DNA from: Mesorhizobium sp. M1B.F.Ca.ET.045.04.1.1
GTDB lineage: Bacteria > Pseudomonadota > Alphaproteobacteria > Rhizobiales > Rhizobiaceae
DNA: 64,000 nucleotides
NCBI RefSeq assembly: GCF_003952465.1
Contig: NZ_CP034448.1
Coordinates: 7,417,001 to 7,481,000, forward strand
Reading direction: 5' to 3'
Shown here: one piece after another, positions 49,415 to 58,631 of the stretch
Layout of the letters: every line of letters begins with the position of its first letter
Numbering within the stretch: position 1 is the first letter of the stretch
Program-made: the position numbers and the translations under genes
The notes under the pieces: generated by a model
What the model saw: only the letters and a program-made list of their open reading frames with translations
Databases searched by the model: none
What the model was told of the DNA's origin: nothing

Positions 49415-49978
49415 ATGACGCAACGCAAATTGGTCGGCTTTACCGGCAGCTTCAACCGCCCGTCCCGCTCCCGCACGCTAGTCGAGTTGGTGGCTAACCT
49501 TGCCATCGAGCACTACAGCCTGGCGGCAAGCATCTACGACATTAGCAATCTTGGAAGCTCGCTTGGCAATGCGCGCCGATTTGCCGACCTCGATCCGAAG
49601 GCGCAGGCCATCCTTCGCGAAATCATGGAAGCCGACGTCCTGGTCGTCGGCACACCAACCTACAAAGGCAGCTACACCGGGCTGTTCAAGCACGCGATCG
49701 ACCTGATCGATCCTGGCGCGCTATTGGGCAAGCCGGTGGTCCTCACTGCCACCGGCGGCGGTGATCGCCATGCGCTGATCGTCGAGCATCAGCTTCGGCC
49801 GCTGTTCAGCTTCTTTCAGGCGCACGCTTTGCCGACGGCAGTCTACGCGGCCGAGCGGGACTTCGCCGACTATCGGCTCACCGCCGAGCCGATCCGACAG
49901 CGAGCACAGCAGGCAGTCGCGGAGCTGGCTCTCTTTTTAGGCGCGGCGAGCGCACCAACCGCGATCGCAGCCGAGTAG
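49415..49978 (+). CDS. msuE: NAD(P)H-dependent FMN reductase, MsuE/SsuE type
   Basis: A 187-residue flavodoxin-like protein. GSFNRPSRSRTLVE is the phosphate-binding loop, and VVGTPTYKGSYTGLFKHAID is the hallmark of the SsuE/MsuE reductases. The enzyme supplies FMNH2 to two-component flavin monooxygenases that release sulfite from sulfonates. Two such monooxygenases lie downstream. AGAGGG precedes the ATG by ~8 nt. It is the first gene of the operon, 93 bp before the binding protein. MsuE and SsuE are hard to separate by eye, so the symbol is tentative. Confidence 0.85.
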   Translation: MTQRKLVGFTGSFNRPSRSRTLVELVANLAIEHYSLAASIYDISNLGSSLGNARRFADLDPKAQAILREIMEADVLVVGTPTYKGSYTGLFKHAIDLIDPGALLGKPVVLTATGGGDRHALIVEHQLRPLFSFFQAHALPTAVYAAERDFADYRLTAEPIRQRAQQAVAELALFLGAASAPTAIAAE

Positions 49979-50071
49979 GCGCTCAGGAGAGCCTCGCACC
50001 GCCCGAGCGAGCACGGCTGGAGAGCGGCCCCGAGCTGTTTTCCCGGCCAGAACCCCGAAGAGGAAACAACG

Positions 50072-51097
50072 ATGACATTCAAAAGCACCTTGAAGGCCGC
50101 ACTGTTCAGTCTGCTTGCGCTTGGAGCGGTCAGCGGCACGGCGAACGCCCAGGCCGACGCTCCCCTTCTTTCGAAAGTTCCGCCAGGAACGGTCCTGACC
50201 ATCGGTGATCCGGAGACACAGAAAGCCTTGGAGTTGTCGGGGCTCGACAAGGAACTGACCTTCAAGGTCAATTGGGCCAATATCAGCGGAGGCCCCCAGA
50301 CTTCGGAGGCATTCCGCGCCAAGGCGCTTGATGTAGGAGCGGTCGCGGAAATCCCGTCGATCTTCGCGAACTGGAACAACCTGCCCGTCCGCAACATCGC
50401 ATACAGTGAACACCGATATCCAATTGCCAATCCGATTTATCGCTTTGGCATTGCCCCAGGCGTCAATGCCAAGTCGCTTGCGGACTTCCGCGGCAAGCGC
50501 ATCGCCTTCAGCCCGGGTCAGGCTCAGGGAACGCTGGTCTTGAGGGCGCTCCGTGCTGCCGGCCTGCAAAAAAGCGATGTCACCCTGATCGAACTGCCGA
50601 GCACCAGCGATGTCTACCCGAAGGCCCTGGCAAGCAGGCAGGTCGACATCGCGCCGCTCGGCGGCGTTAATATTCGCCGTTACATCAATCAATATGGACC
50701 GGAGGGGGCAAGCCTTCTGGAGCACGGCCTGCGTGACGACCCAGCCCATCTCTATGCGCCGCAATGGGTTCTGGATGATCCCGCGAAGGCTGCGGCGCTC
50801 GCTGAATATGTCGGCCTGTGGGCCAGAGCAATCGAATGGGTCAACCAAAACCCGGAAATCTGGATCAAGGAATACTATGTCGGCCAGCAGGGTCTCAGCC
50901 GCGAAGATGGCGAGTATCTCGTCCATTTGGAAGGCGAGCAAATCGTGCCTGCCGACTGGACCGAGGTGAAGAAGCGTCATCAGGAGACGATCAATCTCCT
51001 GGCGCAGGAGTTGGGATACGAGCCCTACAGCGTGGAACAGATCTTTGACAACCGCTTCGAAAAGCTGGCCGCCGCTGCTCTGGCCAAGAGCCAATGA
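50072..51097 (+). CDS. Sulfonate-type ABC transporter substrate-binding protein (importer 1)
   Basis: A 341-residue periplasmic protein with a signal peptide ending LGAVSGTANAQA. The mature protein has the NitT/TauT/SsuA fold signatures: TVLTIGDPETQKALELSG, the N-lobe KVNWANISGGPQTSEAF, and DFRGKRIAFSPGQAQGTLVL. It delivers a sulfonate or similar small anion to the permease encoded immediately downstream. GAGGAAAC lies ~7 nt before the ATG. Its stop overlaps the annotated start of the permease gene by 4 bp (ATGA). The substrate cannot be read from the sequence; neighbours suggest a sulfonate or sulfone. Confidence 0.88.
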   Translation: MTFKSTLKAALFSLLALGAVSGTANAQADAPLLSKVPPGTVLTIGDPETQKALELSGLDKELTFKVNWANISGGPQTSEAFRAKALDVGAVAEIPSIFANWNNLPVRNIAYSEHRYPIANPIYRFGIAPGVNAKSLADFRGKRIAFSPGQAQGTLVLRALRAAGLQKSDVTLIELPSTSDVYPKALASRQVDIAPLGGVNIRRYINQYGPEGASLLEHGLRDDPAHLYAPQWVLDDPAKAAALAEYVGLWARAIEWVNQNPEIWIKEYYVGQQGLSREDGEYLVHLEGEQIVPADWTEVKKRHQETINLLAQELGYEPYSVEQIFDNRFEKLAAAALAKSQ

Positions 51098-52008
51098 GCC
51101 ATCCGGAAAGGATATTGATCATGTCAACGACCTGGGATTTGGATCAAGGGAAGTCGGCCCGAACGTACAGGCATAGCATCGCTCCTTATGCGCACGCGGA
51201 CGCGACACGTGCGAGCGGGCGTCCACGTCTGCGCCGCAGATTGGGACCAGGCCCCGCGATACCCTTCGGCCTGCAGCTCGGGCCAGCGATACTTGTGCTG
51301 GTGTGGGTCATCGGCTCAGCCCTCGGCTGGATCGATCCGCGCGTCCTGTCCGCGCCCTGGACGGTCATTGAGGCCTTCGCAAGGCTCATCGAGCAGGGCC
51401 GCCTGCAGGATAACTTCGCGACATCGGCGACACGTGCTCTCGTTGGGCTCGGCATTGGTCTCGTCATCGGCACGATCCTGGCGGTCATCGCTGGCCTTTC
51501 CCGTATTGGCGAGGCCCTGATCGACGGCCCGGTTCAGATCAAGCGCGCTATCCCGACCTTGGCGCTGATCCCGCTCCTGATCCTTTGGTTCGGTATCGGT
51601 GAAGGCATGAAGGTCACCACCATCGTGCTTGCCGTCATCGTTCCGGTCTACATCCACACGCACAACGCACTGCGCAGCATCGACAGCCGCTATGTCGAAT
51701 TGGCCGAAACCCTGCGCATGTCCCGAAAGGATTTCATCTTCGAGGTCATCCTGCCCGGCGCGCTGCCTGGATTTCTCCTAGGCCTGCGGTTTGCCGTGAC
51801 GCTTTGCTGGGTTTCGCTTGTTGTGGTCGAACAAATCAACGCCACAAGCGGGCTTGGCTACATGATCGACCTCGCCCGCAATTACGGGCAGACCGACGTC
51901 ATCCTGGTCGGCCTGACGGTCTATGTGCTGCTGGGCCTGGTTTCCGACGGTCTTGTGCGCCTGCTAGAACGGAGGGTCCTGTCATGGCGCCGCACCCTGG
52001 CCAACTGA
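51094..52008 (+). CDS. Sulfonate-type ABC transporter permease (importer 1)
   Basis: A 304-residue inner-membrane protein of the SsuC/TauC/NrtB class. A long N-terminal cytoplasmic stretch precedes five to six helices. The EAA loop is ELAETLRMSRKDFIFEVILP followed by GALPGFLLGLRF, as usual for this class. The start at 51094 overlaps the upstream stop; ATG at 51121 with GGAAAGG before it is also plausible. The gene overlaps the following ATPase gene by 25 bp. Confidence 0.9.
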   Translation: MSHPERILIMSTTWDLDQGKSARTYRHSIAPYAHADATRASGRPRLRRRLGPGPAIPFGLQLGPAILVLVWVIGSALGWIDPRVLSAPWTVIEAFARLIEQGRLQDNFATSATRALVGLGIGLVIGTILAVIAGLSRIGEALIDGPVQIKRAIPTLALIPLLILWFGIGEGMKVTTIVLAVIVPVYIHTHNALRSIDSRYVELAETLRMSRKDFIFEVILPGALPGFLLGLRFAVTLCWVSLVVVEQINATSGLGYMIDLARNYGQTDVILVGLTVYVLLGLVSDGLVRLLERRVLSWRRTLAN

Positions 52009-52754
52009 AGCCTGGAATCCAGGCCGTCCATATACGCGGCCTTGTGCGGCGGTTTGGAACAAAAACCATCCTGGACGGCGTGGATCTTGATGTCGCAGAG
52101 GGCGAGTTCGTCGCTCTGCTCGGCAAGAGCGGCTCCGGCAAGAGCACGTTCCTCAGGGCTCTTGCCGGCCTGGACCGCGAGGTCGAGGGAACCGGTATCC
52201 TCGGCGTGCCGGAGGACTTGTCGGTCGTTTTCCAGGACGCGCGCCTGTTGCCTTGGCGAACCGTCATTCAGAACGTCACGCTTGGCCTGCCGGGCACGCC
52301 CGCGCAGGACCGTGGAAAACGGGCCCTGGCGGAGGTCGGACTGAAGGGGCGGGAGAGTGCTTGGCCGAACGAGCTTTCCGGCGGGGAACAGCAAAGAGTT
52401 GCTCTTGCTCGTTCGCTGGTGCGTGAACCGGCCTTGCTTCTCGCCGACGAACCGTTCGGGGCGCTCGATGCGCTTACCCGCCTGAAGATGCACGACCTGT
52501 TGCGAGAACTCTGCGCAAGGCACCGCCCTGCAGTGCTGCTCGTCACCCATGACGTCGACGAAGCAATTTCATTGGCGGACCGGGTACTGGTTCTCGAAGA
52601 AGGCCGCTTCATCGAGGATCTCCGGATCGATTTTCCGACGCGGCGCGATCATGGCGACGCACGCTTTGCCCAGTATCGAGCCCGGCTGCTCAGCCGGTTG
52701 GGAGTTGACGTGCCTGGCCGCAAACTTCCGAAGGTCTTGGAGGTAAGCCAATGA
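51984..52754 (+). CDS. Sulfonate-type ABC transporter ATPase (importer 1)
   Basis: A 256-residue ATPase of the SsuB/TauB class, with Walker A GKSGSGKST, signature LSGGEQQRVALARS, Walker B LLLADEPFGALD and the switch VTHDVDEA. ATG at 51984 is chosen because GGAGGG lies 7 nt upstream; the frame is open further 5' but reads antisense-like sequence inside the permease gene. Stop and next start overlap (ATGA), so the operon is tightly coupled through to the monooxygenase. Confidence 0.92.
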   Translation: MAPHPGQLKPGIQAVHIRGLVRRFGTKTILDGVDLDVAEGEFVALLGKSGSGKSTFLRALAGLDREVEGTGILGVPEDLSVVFQDARLLPWRTVIQNVTLGLPGTPAQDRGKRALAEVGLKGRESAWPNELSGGEQQRVALARSLVREPALLLADEPFGALDALTRLKMHDLLRELCARHRPAVLLVTHDVDEAISLADRVLVLEEGRFIEDLRIDFPTRRDHGDARFAQYRARLLSRLGVDVPGRKLPKVLEVSQ

Positions 52755-54127
52755 GCACACAGAAGAGACAAATGCGACTCGGAGCGTTCATCATGGCGAC
52801 AGGCCATCACGCCGCGGCCTGGCGCCATCCGGACGCACAGGCCGATGCCGGCATGAACATCGATCATTACCGGGCGCTTGCCCAGACCGCCGAACGCGGC
52901 AAATTCGATCTGGTTTTCGTGGCCGATAGTCCGGCCGTGTGGGAGCGCGCCAAGGATCCAGAAGCGGTCCGCCGCACTGCTCAGCACGCGCATTTCGAGC
53001 CGATAACACTGTGGGCGGCGCTGTCGCAGGCCACGAGCCGCATCGGCTTCGTTGCCACCGCCTCGACAACCTATGAGGATCCGTATCTTCTCGCCCGCAA
53101 GTTCGCTTCCCTCGACTATATTTCAAAAGGACGTGCGGCCTGGAACGTCGTCACCACCGGAGCAGACGTTTCGGCGAACTTCTCGATCCCCGGCCATCCC
53201 GCTCACGCTGACCGATATGCGCGCGCCGAGGAATTCGTCGATCTGGTCAAGGGATTGTGGGACTCCTACGAGGACGCTGCCTTCATTCGCGACAAGGAAA
53301 GCGGCGTCTACCTCGATCTCGAGAAGGTGCATCATGTCAATCACAAGGGGCAGTTCTTTTCGGTAGCCGGCCCTCTCAATGTCGGCCGGCCCGTTCAGGG
53401 CTACCCTGTGATCGTGCAGGCCGGTGCCTCGGAGCCCGGCCGTGAACTCGCGGCCCGGACGGCCGAGATGATATTCACCGCCAACCAGACGCTCGACGAC
53501 GCGCAAGAATTCTATTCAGATGTCAAGGGACGGCTCGTGCGCTACAGCCGCGGACCCGACGAGCTACTGATCAGTCCCGGCATATTTCCTGTTCTGGGAG
53601 GAACCGAGGCTGAGGCCCGGGCGAACTACGACTACCTCCAGTCCCTCGTTCATCCTTCCATCGCCTGGAACATCCTCGCCCACCATTACCAGGGGCTCGA
53701 TCTCTCCGGCTATTCGCTCGACGATCCAGCCCCGCCCCTGCCGCAGGATACCGAGCTCAACAAAAGCCGCCTGAAGCTCGTCTCCGATCTGGTGGAGCGT
53801 AACAATTTAACGCTGCGTGAGTTCTATCTCGCGGTCGCCACCGCGCGTGGACACCGCACAGTGGTAGGCACGCCTGAACAGATTGCCGACTCGATGCAGG
53901 AATGGTTCGAGAACGGCGCGGCCGATGCCTTCAACATCATGCCGCCCATACTGCCGACGGGCTTGACCGACTTCGTGGATCAGGTCGTCCCAATTCTGCG
54001 CAAACGTGGCCTGTTCCGACACGATTACGAAGGCAGGACGCTGAGGGAGAACCTGGGGCTACGGCGTCCGCCCAACAGCTTTGTCCTTCAGGCTCAGCGC
54101 GTGCCTGAAGCGCGGATAGCGGGATGA
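52751..54127 (+). CDS. NtaA/SnaA/DszA-family FMN-dependent monooxygenase
   Basis: A 458-residue flavin monooxygenase with a bacterial-luciferase-like barrel. Family signatures are LGAFIMATGHHAAAWRHP near the N-terminus, AERGKFDLVFVADSPAVW, SRIGFVATASTTYEDPYLLA and GRAAWNVVTT. The family includes nitrilotriacetate, dibenzothiophene sulfone and other C-N or C-S cleaving enzymes that use FMNH2 from a partner reductase, here probably the MsuE-like protein. Within a sulfonate operon, a sulfone or organosulfur substrate is more likely than an aminopolycarboxylate; this is inference. It overlaps the ATPase gene by 4 bp. Confidence 0.88.
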   Translation: MSTQKRQMRLGAFIMATGHHAAAWRHPDAQADAGMNIDHYRALAQTAERGKFDLVFVADSPAVWERAKDPEAVRRTAQHAHFEPITLWAALSQATSRIGFVATASTTYEDPYLLARKFASLDYISKGRAAWNVVTTGADVSANFSIPGHPAHADRYARAEEFVDLVKGLWDSYEDAAFIRDKESGVYLDLEKVHHVNHKGQFFSVAGPLNVGRPVQGYPVIVQAGASEPGRELAARTAEMIFTANQTLDDAQEFYSDVKGRLVRYSRGPDELLISPGIFPVLGGTEAEARANYDYLQSLVHPSIAWNILAHHYQGLDLSGYSLDDPAPPLPQDTELNKSRLKLVSDLVERNNLTLREFYLAVATARGHRTVVGTPEQIADSMQEWFENGAADAFNIMPPILPTGLTDFVDQVVPILRKRGLFRHDYEGRTLRENLGLRRPPNSFVLQAQRVPEARIAG

Positions 54128-54226
54128 CATAGTCATAGCGGCACAGAACCGTCGTCGACTCCCTTCAGATGTTCCGGGCCCACGACACAGCGGTCTTCTC
54201 ACACTCAAAATTGCAGACCAGGTCGC

Positions 54227-55294
54227 ATGAGCAGCAAATCCGAGTTTCTTTGGTACATCCCCAACGAGATCAAAGGCGGGCATCGGGGCGATGCCGTCGT
54301 CGAAAATCACAACAGCCTCCAGACCCTGACGGGCCATGCGAAAGCAATTGAGGACAATGGCTGGAAGGGCGCCTTGATCGGAACGGGTTGGGGCCGTCCT
54401 GACACTTTCACGCTTGCCGCTGCCCTTGCAGCGCAGACGACCTCCTTCGAACCGCTCATCGCTATCCGACCGGGCTACTGGCGGCCGGCGAACCTTGCGT
54501 CGGCAGCAGCCACGCTTGACCATCTGACGGGCGGACGCGTGCGGATCAACATCGTGTCGGGACTGGACAACCTTGCCGCATACGGCGACAGCGAGGGGGA
54601 CCAGCCGCACCGTTACGCCCGTACCAAGGAATTCTTGCGGCTTGTCCGAAAACTTTGGACCGAGGAGAACGTCACCTATATCGGCGAACATTTCCAGGTG
54701 ACCCAATCGACCGTCGTGCCACGCATCGAGGTGCGCGGTGACCGTCGGCATCCAAAACTCTATTTCGGCGGTGCGTCAGCGGCGGCCGAGCGGGTATCGG
54801 CCACCGAAGCGGATGTCCAGCTCTTCTGGGGTGAACCGCTCGATGACATAGCAGAGCGGATCGAGCGCCTTAAGGTCCTCAGCAAGAAGTTGGATCGCGA
54901 CCTTCCCCCACTGGAATTCGGGTTACGCGTTACCACGCTGGTCCGCGATACCGCCGGCCAGGCTTGGACCGACGCCGAGGCGAAGGTTGCCGAAATCGCG
55001 AGGCGCGAAGGCGTCTCCTTTAGCGATCCCCATCGGTCCGTTGCAGTTGGCCAAAAACGGCTGCTCGACCTGCAGGCGCGTGGCGAGGTGCTCGACGACA
55101 ACCTTTATACCGCCCCAGGCAAATTCGGCGGCGGCGGCGCCGGCACCACCTGGCTGGTCGGTTCGGCTGCCGACGTTGCCAATTCACTGCGCAAATACCA
55201 GGATCTCGGGATACGTCATTTCGTGCTGTCCGACACACCGTATCTGCCAGAGATCGAGCGGCAGGGGCAACAGTTGCTTCCCCTGCTTAAATGA
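54227..55294 (+). CDS. ssuD: SsuD-type alkanesulfonate monooxygenase
   Basis: A 355-residue luciferase-like flavin monooxygenase. The N-terminal FLWYIPNEIKGGHRGD differs slightly from classical SsuD, but GWGRPDTFTLAAALAAQT, IAIRPGYWRPANLASAAATL and GGRVRINIVSGLDNLAAYGD are strong SsuD features. The C-terminal GGGGAGTTWLVGSAADVANS matches the family. The reaction is FMNH2- and O2-dependent desulfonation of an alkanesulfonate to an aldehyde plus sulfite. It lies 99 bp after the preceding monooxygenase, and reductant probably comes from the MsuE-like protein at the operon start. No ssuE is adjacent. Confidence 0.85.
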   Translation: MSSKSEFLWYIPNEIKGGHRGDAVVENHNSLQTLTGHAKAIEDNGWKGALIGTGWGRPDTFTLAAALAAQTTSFEPLIAIRPGYWRPANLASAAATLDHLTGGRVRINIVSGLDNLAAYGDSEGDQPHRYARTKEFLRLVRKLWTEENVTYIGEHFQVTQSTVVPRIEVRGDRRHPKLYFGGASAAAERVSATEADVQLFWGEPLDDIAERIERLKVLSKKLDRDLPPLEFGLRVTTLVRDTAGQAWTDAEAKVAEIARREGVSFSDPHRSVAVGQKRLLDLQARGEVLDDNLYTAPGKFGGGGAGTTWLVGSAADVANSLRKYQDLGIRHFVLSDTPYLPEIERQGQQLLPLLK

Positions 55295-55600
55295 AGCGGA
55301 TTAAATCATCGGATCATCCGCGCTGGTCGCGAGATCGTCACGAATCCTTGGCACGGATCGCATGATATCGTGGGCAGCGTTTCCGACAAGCTGAAGTGGC
55401 GTCAGTCGCGCAACTCAGCAGAGACTACGTTTCCGTAACTCGGCATCCAAGCTGGTCCCCAGAAGAGGGGTTCAAAGGTTTCGTTCGCTCGGTAACTCGT
55501 TCAAGTAGTCCCAAGCCGCTTTGGGGCCTGAAGGGACCTTGAAATGACGTCCTTGGCTTAATCTCGGATAATGGCCCGACGGGGCTTGCAAAAGTCGACT
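55295..55600. other. Convergent intergenic region between the two organosulfur operons
   Basis: About 305 bp. Weak inverted repeats occur (for example GCGGAT...ATCCGC near 55297-55322, and CCCAA...TTGGG near 55511-55526), but none is a convincing terminator. No gene recognised. Confidence 0.4.
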
Positions 55601-56428
55601 TCAACCCAGCGGCGAAAGCCGTGCCAAAGTATCCGGCTGGCTGTCGCTGCGAAGCAGCTTCAGACAATGCTGCTTCAAACGCAGAAACTCAATGGACGCG
55701 ATCATTTCTGCCGTTCTCGGCCTGTCGAAACCCACAATGATCTCCTCATGGATGCGGCCCGGCTGCGCCTTCATGACGATGATGCGATCCGAAAGCAGCA
55801 CAGCTTCGTCGATATCGTGGGTGACGAAGACAATCGTGGTTCTGAATTGGTCCCAAACCTCCAGCAGCAGTTCCTGCATCCTGAGCCTGGTGAGCGCATC
55901 CAGCGCTGCGAAGGGTTCGTCCATCAAAAGTAGTCTGGGCTGATTGATGAGCACGCGGGCGATCTCCACGCGCTGTTGCATGCCGCCGGAAAGCTCGCCG
56001 GGGTAGCGGTCTGCAAAACCATTGAGGCCGACGAGCTCCAGGATCCTGTCCGCTTCACGCCTGCGTGCGGCGCGCCCGACGCCGCGCATTTTTGGTCCGA
56101 ACGCAACATTGTCTCGAGCGTTCTTCCACGGGAAAAGTGTGTGATGCTGGAAGACGATGCCTCGCTCCGGATGCGGGCCTCGCACGGGCAGGCCATCGAC
56201 GCAGAGCCTGCCTGAAAGCGGCGCAATATGCCCAGCCAAGGCGCCGAGAAGGGTAGACTTCCCGCAGCCCGACGGGCCCAAAAGACACACGAATTCGCCC
56301 GGCGAGATTTCGAAGCTCACATCGCTCACCGCCTCAAAGGCCGCGCTGCCCCGGCCCAGCTTTAATGAGACGCGTTCGGCCGCGATGCGGCCTAACGTTG
56401 CCTGGAACTTGCGCTCCTGAACATTCAT
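55601..56428 (-). CDS. NitT/TauT-type ABC transporter ATPase (importer 2)
   Basis: A 275-residue ATPase with Walker A GPSGCGKST, signature LSGGMQQRVEIARV, Walker B LLLMDEPFAALD and FVTHDIDEA, as in TauB/SsuB/NrtD. The ATG overlaps the permease stop by 4 bp. It is the last gene of a three-gene operon and converges with ssuD. It energises uptake through the permease at 56425-57210. Confidence 0.92.
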   Translation of the reverse strand: MNVQERKFQATLGRIAAERVSLKLGRGSAAFEAVSDVSFEISPGEFVCLLGPSGCGKSTLLGALAGHIAPLSGRLCVDGLPVRGPHPERGIVFQHHTLFPWKNARDNVAFGPKMRGVGRAARRREADRILELVGLNGFADRYPGELSGGMQQRVEIARVLINQPRLLLMDEPFAALDALTRLRMQELLLEVWDQFRTTIVFVTHDIDEAVLLSDRIIVMKAQPGRIHEEIIVGFDRPRTAEMIASIEFLRLKQHCLKLLRSDSQPDTLARLSPLG

Positions 56429-57210
56429 GATTTAGCTTCCTTGCTGTGCCACGGGAGGAGTGCCGCTCCCACGGCCTTCAGCGCAGCACTGCTCGCCATG
56501 CCAAGCAGCCCAATGACGATCATGCCGACGATGATCTCGGGATAGTTCTGCAGCGTGTAGGATTCCCAGGTGTAGTAGCCGATGCCGTACTGACCGGAGA
56601 TCATTTCCGCGGTGACCAGGCAGAACCAGGACGTGCCCATCCCGATCACCAGTCCGGTGACAACGCTCGGTGCGGCGCCCGGGATGATCACCTCCAGGAG
56701 CATGGCTGAGCGGGTGCTGCCCAGGCTGCGTGCGGATGCGATCAGCCGAGGATCGATGTTTTCGACACCGTGGACGGTGTTGATCAGGATTGGAAAGAGA
56801 GCGCCCGTGAAAGTGATGAAGATCATTGAAAGCTCGGAAGACGGAAACATCAGAACCGCCAGCGGGATCCATGCTACAGCAGGGATCGGGCGCAACAGCT
56901 CGAGAGGCGCCTGTAGGAAGTCTCCGGCAAATCGCAATCGACCGATCAGCAGACCCAATGTGACGCCCGCCACAGCGGCGACTCCATAGCCTGCGAAGAC
57001 GCGTTCAAGACTGCTGACCACATGAGAAAAGAGCCGCGGTGAGTGAAAGAACTCAAGGCCAGCCGACGCGACGTCTGCCGGAAGCGGTACATTCGAAAAG
57101 GTAACGACGCCGAAGTCCAATTTCAGAGTGGAGGCCATCTGCCAAAAAGAGAGGCAGATGGCGAGAGAGCACGCCCGGCGTAGCCAGCGGCCGAGTTGAA
57201 GGCCGATCAT
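56425..57210 (-). CDS. NitT/TauT-type ABC transporter permease (importer 2)
   Basis: About 261 residues with the SsuC/TauC fold. The EAA loop appears around ASARSLGSTRSAMLLEVIIP and GAAPSVVTGLVIGMGTSWFC follows. ATG at 57208-57210 is chosen because it overlaps the stop of the binding-protein gene (ATGA); a longer frame to 57291 is open but would be antisense-like extension inside that gene. Substrate presumably shared with the binding protein encoded upstream. Confidence 0.9.
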   Translation of the reverse strand: MIGLQLGRWLRRACSLAICLSFWQMASTLKLDFGVVTFSNVPLPADVASAGLEFFHSPRLFSHVVSSLERVFAGYGVAAVAGVTLGLLIGRLRFAGDFLQAPLELLRPIPAVAWIPLAVLMFPSSELSMIFITFTGALFPILINTVHGVENIDPRLIASARSLGSTRSAMLLEVIIPGAAPSVVTGLVIGMGTSWFCLVTAEMISGQYGIGYYTWESYTLQNYPEIIVGMIVIGLLGMASSAALKAVGAALLPWHSKEAKS

Positions 57211-58631
57211 TGGTCGCCTTGATTGCTTGCCACCAAGGCAGCTCTGACCCCGACAAAATCCAGCACCTTCCCCCCATTCGCCTTGGCCCAACTCTCGGCT
57301 TTTTCCTTGAGAAGGAACGCGCTGACCACGCCGCTATCGGAGCGCACGAACCAGGCCTGGTTGCCTAAGAGCTTGATGCCGCTGTCGCGGTCCTGCGCAT
57401 AGAACACCCTTACCGACTTGCCCTCGGCTTCTATTGACTTGAGTGCCAAAAAGGCATTTTCCGGCGAGGCGTAATGTCGGACCCGCGGTTCGCCTTCGAC
57501 CCAGATCTCGGCGACGCGCTTGGGATCGTTGATCTGCTGACCCGTTGAAGCATCGTTGGCCTCTAACGGCAGCTGCTCGTAATTGTTCAGCGCCGCTTCA
57601 TAATCCAAGCCTGACGCCTTGAACGCCGCTCGAATGAAACGATCATCGACGAAGGTGTCGACATCAAGAGAGGTGTCCGCCTTCTTGAGGAGCTTAAGAG
57701 TCCTAATTGCGGTGGCCACGGCCTGTCGATACTCTGGCTTCCACGTTAGATCGCGGGTCTGCAACCCAAGCGGACCGTGGAACAGATAGTCCACCTCGGC
57801 GTCGACGCCGGTGACCTTTCCGATCAACTCGCTGTACTTTTCGGGCTCTCTGCCAACGAGCTGGTCTGCCTCGATCACAGCCCGAAGGTAGGCGACGACG
57901 ACCTCGGGATATTTTTCGGCGTAGGAAGCATCAACCAGGACGCCGTGAAAGGTTGGCGTCTTTGCCTGCGAACCATCATAGATCTTGCGGGCAAACCCGC
58001 GCCACGGGAAGAGCTCTGCAAACGGAACGAAGTCGGCATGAGCGTCAATCTGATCTGCTTTGAGAGATGGGCCGGCGACCTCGGGAGCCTGGGCAATGAT
58101 CTTGACGTCGTTTTCGGCATCCCAGCCTTGCGCCTTCACAGCTCGCAATAACATCCCGTGTGAAGTGGAAGCAAACGGCACCGAGATCGTCTTGCCCTTT
58201 AGCTCCGCCAGGGATTGGATGGGTGAATTGGCTGGCACGACGATGCCGTTGCCGCTGCCATTGACGCTTCCCGAGAGCACAGCAATGAAAAGGCTCTTTT
58301 TTCCCGCCTTGAGGTGCGCAAGCCCGTTCAACGAACCTGGAAAGTCTGCCATCACCCCAAAATCGAGCTTGCCAGCGAGTTGCTCGTTGGTGATTGGCGC
58401 GCCGCTCGTGAAATTCTTCCACTGAATGTCGTAGGTAGCGGCTTGGTACCTGCCGTCGTGCGGAAGGTATTTTTCAAGAAGATTCAATTCGCGGATGAGA
58501 AGCCCGCCGGTCGCAGTATTGATCGTCGTGTCCTGTGTGCCGATCGCCACTCGAATGGTTTCTGCTTGGGCAGCCGAAACGAAGACGGCAGCCGCCAGGG
58601 CGATCGCAGCGAAGTGTGTGCGCAAGTTCAT
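57207..58631 (-). CDS. NitT/TauT-type substrate-binding protein with C-terminal NosL-like extension (importer 2)
   Basis: A 474-residue periplasmic protein, longer than the usual ~320-350. The signal peptide ends VFVSAAQA. The first ~340 mature residues have the SsuA/TauA fold (IRVAIGTQDTTINTATGGL, KTISVPFASTSHGMLLRAV). The last ~120 residues (EPRVRHYASPENAFLALKSI, SVRVFYAQDRDSG, QAWFVRSDSGVVSAFLLKE, KANGGKVLDF) resemble NosL, the Cu(I)-binding lipoprotein linked to nitrous oxide reductase. NosL homology is my reading by eye. The fusion could couple ligand uptake to metal or redox sensing. First gene of importer 2, transcribed divergently from the Crp/Fnr regulator. Confidence 0.83.
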   Translation of the reverse strand: MNLRTHFAAIALAAAVFVSAAQAETIRVAIGTQDTTINTATGGLLIRELNLLEKYLPHDGRYQAATYDIQWKNFTSGAPITNEQLAGKLDFGVMADFPGSLNGLAHLKAGKKSLFIAVLSGSVNGSGNGIVVPANSPIQSLAELKGKTISVPFASTSHGMLLRAVKAQGWDAENDVKIIAQAPEVAGPSLKADQIDAHADFVPFAELFPWRGFARKIYDGSQAKTPTFHGVLVDASYAEKYPEVVVAYLRAVIEADQLVGREPEKYSELIGKVTGVDAEVDYLFHGPLGLQTRDLTWKPEYRQAVATAIRTLKLLKKADTSLDVDTFVDDRFIRAAFKASGLDYEAALNNYEQLPLEANDASTGQQINDPKRVAEIWVEGEPRVRHYASPENAFLALKSIEAEGKSVRVFYAQDRDSGIKLLGNQAWFVRSDSGVVSAFLLKEKAESWAKANGGKVLDFVGVRAALVASNQGDQ

